Assembly: GCA_002389705.1 (NCBI GenBank)
Contig: DGQJ01000347.1
Location: 20,672 to 28,144 of the forward strand
Direction: 5' to 3'
Source of the DNA: Bacteroidales bacterium UBA4417
GTDB lineage: Bacteria > Bacteroidota > Bacteroidia > Bacteroidales > UBA4417
Length of the DNA: 7,473 nucleotides
The notes under the pieces were generated by a model. It did no database searches, had not been told where the DNA came from, and worked only from the letters and a program-made list of their open reading frames with translations. Shown piece by piece: positions 1-6,561 of this stretch. Made by a program: the position numbers and the translations under genes. Numbering within the stretch: the first letter of the stretch is position 1; each line of letters begins with the position of its first letter.

Positions 1-143
1 ATTTTTTGTGCAGAGGTACTAACCGGCGACAGCACAATCATCATGGCCGCTGCTGTAAAGGCAGTATATTTGCCCGCCTTTACCAGTGCTTCTTTACGCG
101 TAATTTTTTCCTCCTTAACAGGTATGTGTTTGTTGTTTTCCAA
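1..143 (-). CDS. Small exported-type protein, second copy (3' end cut by window edge)
   Basis: Reading leftward from TTG at 143-141 gives 47 codons before the window ends, beginning MENNKHIPVKEEKITRKEAL. This matches the complete 64-aa protein at 6562-6756 at 39 of 47 positions, including the ITRKEALVK block, the hydrophobic stretch TAFTAAAMMIVLSP and the TSAQK end of the signal segment. There is no in-frame ATG upstream before a stop, and both copies carry TTG-GAA-AAC at the same place, so TTG is taken as the start. The segment has a charged N-terminus, a Tat-like T-R-K-x-A-L motif and a hydrophobic core, which suggests export or a single membrane anchor. It lies 128 nt downstream of the 1967-aa T9SS protein with no clear terminator between them, so cotranscription is plausible. 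The function is unknown and the C-terminal tail is not in the window. Confidence 0.72.
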   Translation of the reverse strand, partial: MENNKHIPVKEEKITRKEALVKAGKYTAFTAAAMMIVLSPVSTSAQK

Positions 144-271
144 AGCCAGTATAGTATATTCAGTAATTAAACTTAAACACGAAACGCTATGCGCAAAATG
201 TTAAAGTATAGTTCATTATTGATTTCTTAATTCTTTATTTAATATTCAGTGTTTTTCATTTTCGTTTTTAA
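144..271 (-). repeat. Duplicated 128-nt spacer, left copy
   Basis: This spacer separates the stop codon of the large T9SS gene (TGA, 274-272) from the TTG start of the small gene. It is exactly as long as the spacer at 6757-6884 and shares several blocks with it: CACTGAATA just after the large-gene stop, a GAATTAA block, and an identical 18-bp block at 192-209. It is AT-rich and shows no GC-rich hairpin followed by a T-run, so no intrinsic terminator is evident. This is consistent with readthrough from the large gene into the small one. Confidence 0.7.
192..209 (-). promoter_or_regulatory. 18-bp conserved noncoding block, left copy
   Basis: The plus-strand sequence CGCAAAATGTTAAAGTAT (minus strand ATACTTTAACATTTTGCG) is identical to 6803-6820 and ends 48 nt upstream of the small-gene TTG. 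It is the longest identical noncoding stretch shared by the two spacers. It ends in ATTTTGCG, which resembles the TTTG part of the Bacteroidetes -7 box, but the TA is not at the expected spacing and no good -33 box pairs with it. It could be a promoter, a leader element or an RNA-processing site. The conservation is seen directly; the role is a guess. Confidence 0.45.
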
Positions 272-508
272 TCATCTGGAGTCAAGAACGGTTATTTTCA
301 ATGTCTGCCGTGATGTTTTCCCGTCAATTCGTAGCAGGTATATTCCGCTTTGCAATCCCCGGGCAGGTATCCGGTTAATATTGTCCGAAGCAAGCCGGTA
401 TTCGCTGCCCAGCATGCGACCGTTTACATCAAAAAGCCTGGCAAGGCTGCTGGTTTCGGGTGTGCCAAATACGGTGATCTCCTGGTTTGAGTAACTGGCG
501 GTTATTGT
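272..508 (-). other. T9SS type A C-terminal sorting domain (large protein)
   Basis: Residues about 1890-1967 match the TIGR04183/Por_Secre_tail pattern: LFDVNGRMLG, then NRIPARGLQSGIYLLRI, then TLKITVL close to the C-terminus. In this family the domain directs the folded protein through the T9SS translocon, where it is usually cleaved and the cargo is often linked to surface A-LPS. The last two residues are S-R rather than the commoner K/R-ending tail after a Val-Val or Val-Leu strand, which is within normal variation. Confidence 0.92.
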
Positions 509-3500
509 ATGCTGCCATTTCAGTTCATCGGTACTCACTAAGGATGATGAGTTGCCAAAATGCAGGTAAAAGCGGCCGGTTCCCCAGTCGGGTTCGGCCA
601 GGTATGTGGTGAGGCTGTCGAGCGGTGTTTTAAGTGGCGTACTGATATGGTCGAGCCGGTCTTCAATCACCGGGTAAACTCCATCCGGAAGAATTACACC
701 ATCCGCTTTAAACGTAATCAGCCCGGCCTGTGGCATATCCAGCCCTACAGGTACTACCAGCGAATCGTACTGGTTATCCGGCAGGCATTGTATGGTGAAA
801 TTAGTTTCATTATTGCCTGCTGCAAGCCGGGTATATACATTGAAATCCGATACCGAAAGCAGGCCGGCATCGTACGAGGGATCGAGGCTGGTAGTCATGC
901 CCGGGTTAAAGGCAACAATGGTGCTGCGGGTTCTGCCCCCTGCCAAAGCTAAGAGTGTGATTCCGGGCCAGGAAGATTGGGAACGTTTTATCGAAGTACC
1001 TGTACTGTGAACCTGCATTCCGCCGGTACCTTTGTTGAAAGTAATGGTTCGGTTAACTGTTCCATTGGGGTATTCGGGCTCTGCTGATTGTGGTTTTTTT
1101 ACATTTATCAGGAACCCCTGCCCAGCCTGAACAGCAGTTTCTGTTGGCAAGTTAACAAATCCATATATGGGCGTGTAGGCCGATTTGCTGATGGTAATAT
1201 AGTCTGATGCATTGGCCGACCATAGATAAATAGCGGCATAGCTATCTTCAAGTTTTGTGCTGTTAATATCAAGAAACCCGGTAGTTGCATCGGAAATTTT
1301 AAGGGCAGAGGTAAATGGGTTTCCTACAGCATTCCATCCCAGGTAAGTGCCGGTCGACTGCACGGCAACATCAGTAAGCGTATTATTGGGTGTACCCGTA
1401 AAGCTTAGCATATTGCTGGCTGAAGCCTTCAGTTTAGCCAGGTATCCTTTCCCGTTTATGAGCGGGAACGTCAGCGATGGCCTGTAATTCCAGGTATTCG
1501 ACGCCTCGAGTAAATCTGCAATATTATAGGAAGTGCTCATAAAGTCGAGGTTGGCGTCTGTAAAAGTGGTTTGGTTGCTGCTGTTATTAACGGGCGAGGA
1601 AAGTATATACCACTTGTTGGTTTCGAGATAGCGGTTATAGGTAATTGTACCGGTGCCAGAGCTTGAGCCGTTAATAATCAGGGATCCGCTGTGGGTTAAA
1701 TCCGATTCAATAGTAACCGTTGCTCCGGGTTGGATTTCGATATTGCGGCAATCGGCTTGTGAGTTTGAATTTATAACTGGTTTATTAGGGACATTTGCAA
1801 TAATCACATCTGTTCCTGAATTTGGGATAATCCCTGTGCACCAATTCCCGGGGAAGGCCCAGTCGTTACTTGTTGCGCCTGTCCACTGATTTCCAATGAT
1901 CAGGCATGCCTGCGACGTACATCCTCCAGCCGAAAGAGGCATTGAAACGGGGTTTGGCGCAGCATCTCCAAAATTCACGGCTACATCAGTATAATTTCCT
2001 TCCCCTGAATTTGCCCTTGTCAGAAATTGATTGCTTAAATATGTCGGATCAACAGATTCACCCTGTGCTGTTGGGCGGTCAACAATCATTGGAAAAACTT
2101 TTATAGTACCTGTTGGGTTCCCTAATGCTGAGAGTGGGATAGCAAACTCAAATCCCTTGGTATAATCACCTGTATTGCTGTTCGGTGTGAAGCCTAAAAT
2201 TGGGTTGCCTGGTGTGCTTCCAATATAGTTGTCAACATTCGTTGTCATGTTATATAAATTGAAATACACAACTCCTCCGGTTCTGTTAATACCCAGTATG
2301 TATTCAGGGGTAAACCCTGGATCGAAAGTTGTTCCGCTCCTCAGGTTTTCCATTGACCAATATGGCGCATTGCTTCTGTTTGTCCAGCTTGCCAGCGTAT
2401 TATATCCGCCTGCCCGGCAATCAATAAACATAAGTATACGATCATTATTACCCCCATCAATCAGGTTACCAGCCAGAAACCCAGCCAGGTAATCGGGTAT
2501 TGAATGCATATAAATTGCATCTAACCGGCTTGGATCGAAACCACTTGTTGGAGGTCCGCCCGCAGAAGTTGCCAATGGTGTTGCCCATACTTTTTCACCG
2601 GGTGCCCCATCGAAATTCAGGGGTGGTATAGGGAAAGCGGTAACACAAACCTGGTCACCATTTGTAAGTGCTGAAACAGGTGTAAAAGTATTAATAAGCG
2701 ATGGCGGTCCTTGAGAAACCCCGTTTAGAAAAAACTCAAAATAATTACCGGCGGGGGATGCAGTAAAGGTAGATAATGTTCCTTCGCATTGCGAAGGCGA
2801 TGCGACAAGGCTTACGTCTGGAACTTCCATCACATCAATATTCACAGCCATACTGGCGCTGCACGAATTAGTTGTCCCAGTAACCAAGTAATTGGTCGTA
2901 GAAACCGGGCTTGCAACAACAACCGCACCTGTCGACTGGTTTAACCCGGAAGTTGGACTCCACGAATACGTAGATGCACCACTTGCTGTAAGTGTGACAG
3001 AACTTCCGCTGCAGATTATTTCAGCCGAAGGTGTAACAGTTATTGTTGGGAAAGCGTTTACAGTAAGTTTTATTGTCTGGGAGCCAGGACAACCGGTAAT
3101 ATTTTGAAGGTTTAATATTCCGGTGTAAGTTGTTCCGGCTGGGGTATTGGCAGTGATAGCTATTCCGGTTAAAATTCCGCCCCCCGATTGAAAGCTGAAT
3201 GAGGTTGTACCCTGATCAGCTAAACCTGTCGCATTAGCTGCTGCATCCCAGTCAATACTGTAGGCGATTGGATTTCCTGCAGCTGCTGAATATGTAAGTG
3301 AGGTTGTTTGTGCAGCTGCGCTGAAACATGCCGGAGATGTTTCATCAGAAGCTGTAATTGCAGGAGTTGGCGTTGGAGTAGTGATATCTGCCCAATTGGT
3401 CGAAACCCTTATCCCATCAAGTTTTAATGTAGGTGCAGATGCTGCTGTTCCTTGACGGAGAGCTATAAAACCAGCATTTGTCAGATCAGTTGTTGTTGCA

Positions 3501-6175
3501 TCAGAAACTGTCATTATTGGTGATGGTTCTGGGCTACTTAAAACTGGATTTATAAAAAGAGAAACTACATCATTTGTTGTAGAACCAGAGTTAAATGTGT
3601 ATTTAAGCACCACCAAATAAGTGTTTGAAAGATCATAATCATAAGGAGTATATACAAGACTTCCTGCGTTGTTCCCTTTATTCAAACCAAAAGCAAATTT
3701 GGTTGAGCTTGGATCTTTCTTAATAAAAACCCTGCCCTGAAAGGTAGTATTTATTGGGGTCGGGATCAAATTGAAGAAATAATCTCCTGCAGTTTGTGAT
3801 GAAGTTACATTAACTAAAAAAGATGCATAGACTGACCCTGAGCTCTGTGAAGTAAATGCGATATTGACATCATCTCCACTTGTTGCAAGAGTTACTTCAT
3901 TTCCAATACCCGATGACTGATAACATGGATAAAAAATTGAACCTGCGGATATTGATATTGAATTTGGGGGAATAGAGGTACTATGAGTCGCCCAACAAGG
4001 ACTTCCACTTGAAGACAATAATGTGCCTGCTGCATAATTGAAATTTTCATAAAGTGGCAAACCGGACGGGCAAGTAGAAACAGGAGTTACACTCCCGTTG
4101 CAGGTTACATTAAGCGTCGCAGCTCCACCCCCGGCATTTGAAATTATTTCATTATTGTAAGTGTTAATGGCTAATCCGGCTTTCAGCCTAACATATACTG
4201 GAGTCCACCCTAATGTAGCTGAGGAATAAGGAACAGAAACAGTTGAACTGAAAGTGATATTATTTAATGAAACTTCATAATTAGCGCTTCCGGTAACAGT
4301 TATAGAGGAACCGTTGAGATATTTACCACTCAACCGAAATACCTGTGCTGGTGAAGGGCCATTGCCAAGTGTATAAGTTAATCCGCTTAAAGTCGCATTG
4401 TACAAAGCGAGAGTAGGTGTAAGAGGACATGTAGCAATTGTAGTAGCCGTATTCCTTGGTATTGGTGTTGCTGCTGAAAAATCGTAAATATTATGATCCG
4501 TATCCTGGCAACCTCCTGCAGCCCTGAAAACAGATGCAGTATTACTGGGCGTTGCAGTAGGTCCATCACCTTCGTAACCATTGGCAGCACCATAACCTAC
4601 AAAATCAATTATATTACTTCCTGTTGGGTGAAACCCTGATAGAACCGTGGTATTATAAACCAAAGCAACTTTACCAGCCGTTGAAGACATGGAAATAGTA
4701 CCTGTTGCATCAGGAGCAGGGAGGGCTAACCCGGTTGATCCACCATCTTCCTTCACCAGGTAATATTGTCCTGGAGCTAATGTGTAACTGTTAAGATTAG
4801 TAACTTGCCAGGTAGTACCTGTTGAAGAGGCATATTGAACAGACCAGTTCGTTAAATCAACGCTTGTAGTTCCCCGGTTGTACAATTCGATAAAATCATT
4901 CTTATATGTTGATCCGCTGTTTCCACCTCCGCCATAAACCTGGCTTATAACAACTAAGGATGACCCCGAAAGTGTGACACTACCGCTGCAGGAAACATTC
5001 CTGGTAGTAGCACCACCCCCTGAATTTGCAATTGCCTCATTATAAGGGCTGGCACTTAATCCAGCTTTTAACCTTACATAGATTGTTGTATTTGCAAGTG
5101 TTGATCCCGAGAATGGTACATTTAAGCTTGGGCCGAATGTTATATTATCATCTGATACTTCGTAATTTGAACTTCCAGAAATGTTAATATTTCCCGGATA
5201 TCCATTAAGGTTACTGCCACTGAGAGTGTACGTCTGTGCCGATGAGGGGCCGTTTCCCTGCAAATATGAAAATCCGGAAAGCGTTGACGGAGAAACTGAT
5301 AGTGTGGGTAGATTACTTGCAATATCAGTTGGAACACTGTTATAGACCACAATATCATCAACAAAAATATTGGCAGCGTTGGAAGTACTATTGGTACCGA
5401 TAAAAGTATTGCTGTTAATTTGTGTATTGGCAGGAAATAGAGCTTCAGCCAAATCATTGCCGACCAAGGCTCCATTGATGTAAAGATCATATTTCTGAAC
5501 TGCTACAGTCTCTGCATTTCCATTATAATTATAACTGATCGCTCCGCTCGACTTGTTATTTCCAATAATTTCAATCGTATAAACAGTAGCCGAACTAAAA
5601 GTAGATGTTGTCAGATTTGCATTACTCCAATTAGATCCGCCTCTATATGTTAACGCCAATGCACCTCCTGCTCCATAGGTAAATTTTAACCCTGTAAAAA
5701 CCTGTGCCCCGGCAAAATCATTGGCATCTGAATATATTGCGCCCGCTCCCTGGTAAAAAGCCCATTCTCCCGAAGTGGCTAAATTCCCAGCAGAAGCATC
5801 ACCAAATAAAACTTTAAATGATGTATAAAACTCTGTGCTCCCGGTATATCCAACCATAGGAGAAAACTTTGCTACAACTGCTGAAGTAGATGCAATTCCT
5901 CTTAAATATACGTCTGTAGTTCCCAGCGGATTTGAGGTTGTTGCAAGATTAATTGTTGCCGATGTAGCGGTATTCCCCGCTCTTGCCCATGTGGTGCCCG
6001 AAGTTGGATTTGGAATAAATGTAGTAGAGCCAGTCTGGCTTGTAAAAGATCCCGTACCAGTCCCGAAATTCTGAACGGAAGTCTGCCCCCAAACCTCCCC
6101 ACTCCCAATGCCAAAACTGCTTGCCAAAGCAAATACAAATAGAAATACAGCTTTTCGGGGCATGGCCAGTTTCAT
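272..6175 (-). CDS. Giant modular T9SS-exported surface protein, 1967 aa
   Basis: This is a complete ORF from ATG 6175 to TGA 274-272. The N-terminus is a Sec signal peptide (residues 1-30: MKLAMPRK, then the hydrophobic AVFLFVFALASS, probable cleavage after VWG). Met5 (ATG at 6163) is an equally usable start. The C-terminus (about 1890-1967) is a type A T9SS sorting domain, so the protein should cross the outer membrane and be anchored or released there. Between them, in order: lectin-like sandwich (31-285), module A1 (290-401), lamin-tail-like domain (405-575), module A2 (587-697), second lectin-like sandwich (705-931), a TTPTPTP linker, three Ig/PKD/SprB-like modules (940-1182), a carbohydrate-binding-like domain (1186-1410), a W-x-G...NWC domain (1430-1510) and a long pre-sorting region. 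No catalytic site was recognised. An adhesin, matrix or glycan-binding role is inferred. The N-terminal half is more AT-rich than the C-terminal end. Domain names come from pattern reading, not a search. Confidence 0.95.
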   Translation of the reverse strand: MKLAMPRKAVFLFVFALASSFGIGSGEVWGQTSVQNFGTGTGSFTSQTGSTTFIPNPTSGTTWARAGNTATSATINLATTSNPLGTTDVYLRGIASTSAVVAKFSPMVGYTGSTEFYTSFKVLFGDASAGNLATSGEWAFYQGAGAIYSDANDFAGAQVFTGLKFTYGAGGALALTYRGGSNWSNANLTTSTFSSATVYTIEIIGNNKSSGAISYNYNGNAETVAVQKYDLYINGALVGNDLAEALFPANTQINSNTFIGTNSTSNAANIFVDDIVVYNSVPTDIASNLPTLSVSPSTLSGFSYLQGNGPSSAQTYTLSGSNLNGYPGNINISGSSNYEVSDDNITFGPSLNVPFSGSTLANTTIYVRLKAGLSASPYNEAIANSGGGATTRNVSCSGSVTLSGSSLVVISQVYGGGGNSGSTYKNDFIELYNRGTTSVDLTNWSVQYASSTGTTWQVTNLNSYTLAPGQYYLVKEDGGSTGLALPAPDATGTISMSSTAGKVALVYNTTVLSGFHPTGSNIIDFVGYGAANGYEGDGPTATPSNTASVFRAAGGCQDTDHNIYDFSAATPIPRNTATTIATCPLTPTLALYNATLSGLTYTLGNGPSPAQVFRLSGKYLNGSSITVTGSANYEVSLNNITFSSTVSVPYSSATLGWTPVYVRLKAGLAINTYNNEIISNAGGGAATLNVTCNGSVTPVSTCPSGLPLYENFNYAAGTLLSSSGSPCWATHSTSIPPNSISISAGSIFYPCYQSSGIGNEVTLATSGDDVNIAFTSQSSGSVYASFLVNVTSSQTAGDYFFNLIPTPINTTFQGRVFIKKDPSSTKFAFGLNKGNNAGSLVYTPYDYDLSNTYLVVLKYTFNSGSTTNDVVSLFINPVLSSPEPSPIMTVSDATTTDLTNAGFIALRQGTAASAPTLKLDGIRVSTNWADITTPTPTPAITASDETSPACFSAAAQTTSLTYSAAAGNPIAYSIDWDAAANATGLADQGTTSFSFQSGGGILTGIAITANTPAGTTYTGILNLQNITGCPGSQTIKLTVNAFPTITVTPSAEIICSGSSVTLTASGASTYSWSPTSGLNQSTGAVVVASPVSTTNYLVTGTTNSCSASMAVNIDVMEVPDVSLVASPSQCEGTLSTFTASPAGNYFEFFLNGVSQGPPSLINTFTPVSALTNGDQVCVTAFPIPPLNFDGAPGEKVWATPLATSAGGPPTSGFDPSRLDAIYMHSIPDYLAGFLAGNLIDGGNNDRILMFIDCRAGGYNTLASWTNRSNAPYWSMENLRSGTTFDPGFTPEYILGINRTGGVVYFNLYNMTTNVDNYIGSTPGNPILGFTPNSNTGDYTKGFEFAIPLSALGNPTGTIKVFPMIVDRPTAQGESVDPTYLSNQFLTRANSGEGNYTDVAVNFGDAAPNPVSMPLSAGGCTSQACLIIGNQWTGATSNDWAFPGNWCTGIIPNSGTDVIIANVPNKPVINSNSQADCRNIEIQPGATVTIESDLTHSGSLIINGSSSGTGTITYNRYLETNKWYILSSPVNNSSNQTTFTDANLDFMSTSYNIADLLEASNTWNYRPSLTFPLINGKGYLAKLKASASNMLSFTGTPNNTLTDVAVQSTGTYLGWNAVGNPFTSALKISDATTGFLDINSTKLEDSYAAIYLWSANASDYITISKSAYTPIYGFVNLPTETAVQAGQGFLINVKKPQSAEPEYPNGTVNRTITFNKGTGGMQVHSTGTSIKRSQSSWPGITLLALAGGRTRSTIVAFNPGMTTSLDPSYDAGLLSVSDFNVYTRLAAGNNETNFTIQCLPDNQYDSLVVPVGLDMPQAGLITFKADGVILPDGVYPVIEDRLDHISTPLKTPLDSLTTYLAEPDWGTGRFYLHFGNSSSLVSTDELKWQHTITASYSNQEITVFGTPETSSLARLFDVNGRMLGSEYRLASDNINRIPARGLQSGIYLLRIDGKTSRQTLKITVLDSR
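1648..1888 (-). other. W-x-G / NWC beta-rich domain of the large protein
   Basis: Residues about 1430-1510 read NQWTGATSNDWAFPGNWCTG, then a GTDVIIA strand, NKPVIN, CRNIEIQPGATVTI and GSLIINGS. This W.G..S.DW...NWC.G..P layout followed by short beta strands and a 'GA.vtI' step is common just before the C-terminal region of Bacteroidetes T9SS proteins. It probably folds as short beta-helix-like turns. No enzymatic residues are evident and its exact family was not identified. Confidence 0.6.
1946..2620 (-). other. Carbohydrate-binding-like beta-sandwich domain
   Basis: Residues about 1186-1410 begin LNFDGAPGEKVWATPLATS and contain RILMFIDCRAGGYNTLASW, a YWSMENLRSG segment, YILGINRTGGVVYFNLYNM and GFEFAIPLSALG. 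The opening 'xDG...W' and the 'GFEFAIPLSALG' strand recall CBM9/DOMON-like sandwich domains, in which the sequence N-x-DG...W starts the fold and an 'E..IPl..Lg' strand closes it. Sugar binding is inferred only from that resemblance. A domain of unknown function private to T9SS cargo is equally possible. Confidence 0.45.
2630..3358 (-). other. Three Ig/PKD/SprB-like modules
   Basis: Residues about 940-1182 hold three consecutive beta-sandwich modules. The first (940-1040) has the 'YSIDWDAAANATGLADQ' signature seen in PKD-like repeats of Bacteroidetes surface proteins. The second (1042-1115) reads ICSGSSVTLTASGASTYSWSP and ends in NSCSASM, a typical Ig-like repeat with Cys1055 and Cys1105 placed to pair. 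The third (1117-1182) carries ASPSQCEGTLSTFTASP and 'NGDQVCVTAF', as in SprB-type gliding-adhesin repeats. These act as spacers that hold the functional domains away from the surface. Confidence 0.65.
3383..4063 (-). other. Second lectin/LamG-like sandwich domain
   Basis: Residues about 705-931 run from GLPLYENFNYAAGTLL through YASFLVNVTSSQTAGDYFF, GRVFIKKDPSS and LVVLKYTFNSGS to DGIRVSTNWADI. The 'YEsFnY.aGt.L' opening and 'lDgIRVstnWaDi' close are a recurrent pair in Bacteroidetes secreted proteins with a concanavalin A/LamG-like jelly-roll. It is followed by a short T/P linker (TTPTPTP). The ligand is unknown. Confidence 0.6.
4085..4417 (-). repeat. Intragenic module A2 ('YVRLKAGL' repeat)
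   Basis: Residues 587-697 begin PTLALYNATLSGLTYTLGNG and include ANYEVSLNNITF, the invariant-looking YVRLKAGL, and close with NVTCNGSVT. It is about half identical to module A1 (residues 290-401), with a two-residue gap after the LNG motif. The module is a beta-sandwich repeat common in Bacteroidetes T9SS cargo and probably serves as a structural spacer. The two copies flank the lamin-tail-like domain. Confidence 0.85.
4451..4963 (-). other. Lamin-tail-like domain
   Basis: Residues about 405-575 show the bacterial lamin-tail (LTD, PF00932-like) pattern: SLVVISQVYGGGGNS, then NDFIELYNRGTTSVDLTNWSV, a TLAPGQYYLVKEDGG segment, KVALVYN and IIDFVGYGAANGYEG. In bacteria this Ig-fold domain occurs on extracellular nucleases and surface proteins, probably as a binding or targeting module. 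No nuclease domain is present here. Confidence 0.8.
4973..5308 (-). repeat. Intragenic module A1 ('YVRLKAGL' repeat)
   Basis: Residues 290-401 begin PTLSVSPSTLSGFSYLQGNG and include SNYEVSDDNITFG and IYVRLKAGLSASPYNEAI, closing with NVSCSGSVT. It is the partner of module A2 at 4085-4417, and both end in a (S/N)GGGA(T/A) turn followed by a Cys strand. It is likely to be a rigid beta-sandwich spacer. Confidence 0.85.
5321..6085 (-). other. N-terminal lectin/LamG-like sandwich domain
   Basis: Residues about 31-285 are Ser/Thr/Gly-rich beta strands: STEFYTSFKVLFGD, GEWAFYQGAGAIYSD, YTIEIIGNNKSSG, KYDLYINGALVGNDL and the closing NIFVDDIVVYNSVP. The 'YDLYING..vg' and 'iDDIvVYn' strands are typical of concanavalin A/LamG-like jelly-roll domains in secreted Bacteroidetes proteins. 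Glycan or peptide binding is possible; no ligand residues can be assigned from sequence alone. Confidence 0.55.
6086..6175 (-). other. Sec signal peptide of the large protein
   Basis: Residues 1-30: a basic n-region (K2, R7, K8), a hydrophobic core AVFLFVFALASSFGIG, and a probable signal peptidase I site V-W-G | Q (Val at -3, Gly at -1, Gln at +1, a common Bacteroidetes arrangement). There is no lipobox Cys, so it is not a lipoprotein. Sec export to the periplasm precedes T9SS secretion. Confidence 0.88.
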
Positions 6176-6243
6176 GTTAATAATCAGGTATGTATGGGTT
6201 GTGTTGCAGCGTTTTACTCAGTCTTTTTACGGTACCTTCCCGG

Positions 6244-6259
6244 TAATTTAATTAAATTA
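6244..6259. promoter_or_regulatory. 16-bp perfect palindrome in the leader
   Basis: TAATTTAATTAAATTA equals its own reverse complement and sits 69 nt upstream of the large gene's ATG. It has the size and symmetry of a dimeric-regulator operator, but it consists only of A and T, so chance is a serious alternative in AT-rich intergenic DNA. If the predicted promoter at 6397-6404 is right, it lies inside the transcribed leader. Confidence 0.25.
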
Positions 6260-6364
6260 TTCATCTGCTTTTGCTGACAAGCATTCCATACCCTCTGGTA
6301 GTAATGGCCGGGGAGTAAGGGTAAGCACAAATAATCAGGTCGTGGTAGCTGGCAGAGATAGAAG

Positions 6365-6389
6365 CCGATTGCACAATCGGAGATTGTGC
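6365..6389 (-). promoter_or_regulatory. Two overlapping, mutually exclusive hairpins at the predicted 5' end
   Basis: On the plus strand, CCGATTG-CA-CAATCGG (6365-6380) and GCACAATC-GGA-GATTGTGC (6371-6389) are both perfect inverted repeats. They share the central CAATC arm, so only one can form at a time. Reading in the gene direction, the structure starts a few nucleotides after the expected transcription start of the 1967-aa gene. Neither hairpin is followed by a T-run, so this is not a usual intrinsic terminator. It could stabilise the 5' end of the mRNA, act as a small switch, or be a dispersed palindromic repeat. Confidence 0.5.
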
Positions 6390-6396
6390 CTATTTA

Positions 6397-6404
6397 CAAA
6401 TTTA
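6397..6404 (-). promoter_or_regulatory. Bacteroidetes -7 promoter box for the large gene
   Basis: The minus strand reads TAAATTTG, an exact match to the Bacteroidetes sigma-ABfr consensus TAnnTTTG. Transcription would begin near 6391, giving a leader of about 215 nt before ATG 6175. The nearest upstream TTTG lies 26 nt away, longer than the usual spacing of about 19-21 nt, so the -33 half is weak. Confidence 0.45.
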
Positions 6405-6542
6405 TAAAATTCAACTGATATACATATTAGCAAAAGGTAAAAATTTGATTAAATATTTTACTACACACATATAAAAGCCCGCAAACCAGGGGAAAAGGAG
6501 GTTATTTGACAGGATTCTTCTGTTTTGGGTAAATTATTTCTG

Positions 6543-6557
6543 AAAAACTCGGTTTTT
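6543..6557 (-). terminator. Weak terminator-like hairpin after the small gene
   Basis: Five nucleotides past the small gene's TAG, the minus strand reads AAAAAC-CGA-GTTTTT, a perfect 6-bp stem whose 3' arm is itself a T-run. The stem is AT-rich and short, so termination would be weak. Its position directly after the stop is the main support. Confidence 0.35.
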
Positions 6558-6561
6558 AAAA

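Larger units (their letters stand above)
6176..6561. other. 386-nt intergenic region between the small and large genes
   Basis: No credible protein-coding gene was found in this stretch on either strand. Reading leftward it holds a terminator-like AT hairpin just past the small gene's stop (6543-6557), a -7 promoter box (6397-6404), two overlapping hairpins (6365-6389), a 16-bp perfect palindrome (6244-6259) and an 11-bp direct repeat (6179-6189 and 6330-6340). The layout fits the boundary between one two-gene unit and the start of the next, with a leader of roughly 215 nt before the 1967-aa gene. Confidence 0.6.

Noticed and set aside
560..952. 130-aa plus-strand ORF
   Set aside because: It lies wholly antisense to the conserved C-terminal region of the T9SS protein. 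Its translation has no recognisable domain or signal, so it is a shadow frame.
4085..5308. Repeated segments as CRISPR or a mobile element
   Set aside because: The similarity is between two protein modules about 110 residues long within one open frame. There are no short identical repeats with spacers, no terminal inverted repeats and no transposase.
5140..5490. 116-aa minus-strand ORF in another frame of the large gene
   Set aside because: It overlaps the lectin-like and A1 region of the real protein in a shifted frame. The Ile/Leu/His/Arg-rich composition looks like a frame shadow, not a protein.
6257..6289. 10-codon upstream ORF (MECLSAKADE) in the large gene's leader
   Set aside because: It is very short, has no ribosome-binding context or second copy for support, and is expected by chance.
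6365..6389. Overlapping hairpins as an intrinsic terminator
   Set aside because: No T-run follows either stem in either direction, and the element lies downstream of a promoter-like box rather than directly after a gene.
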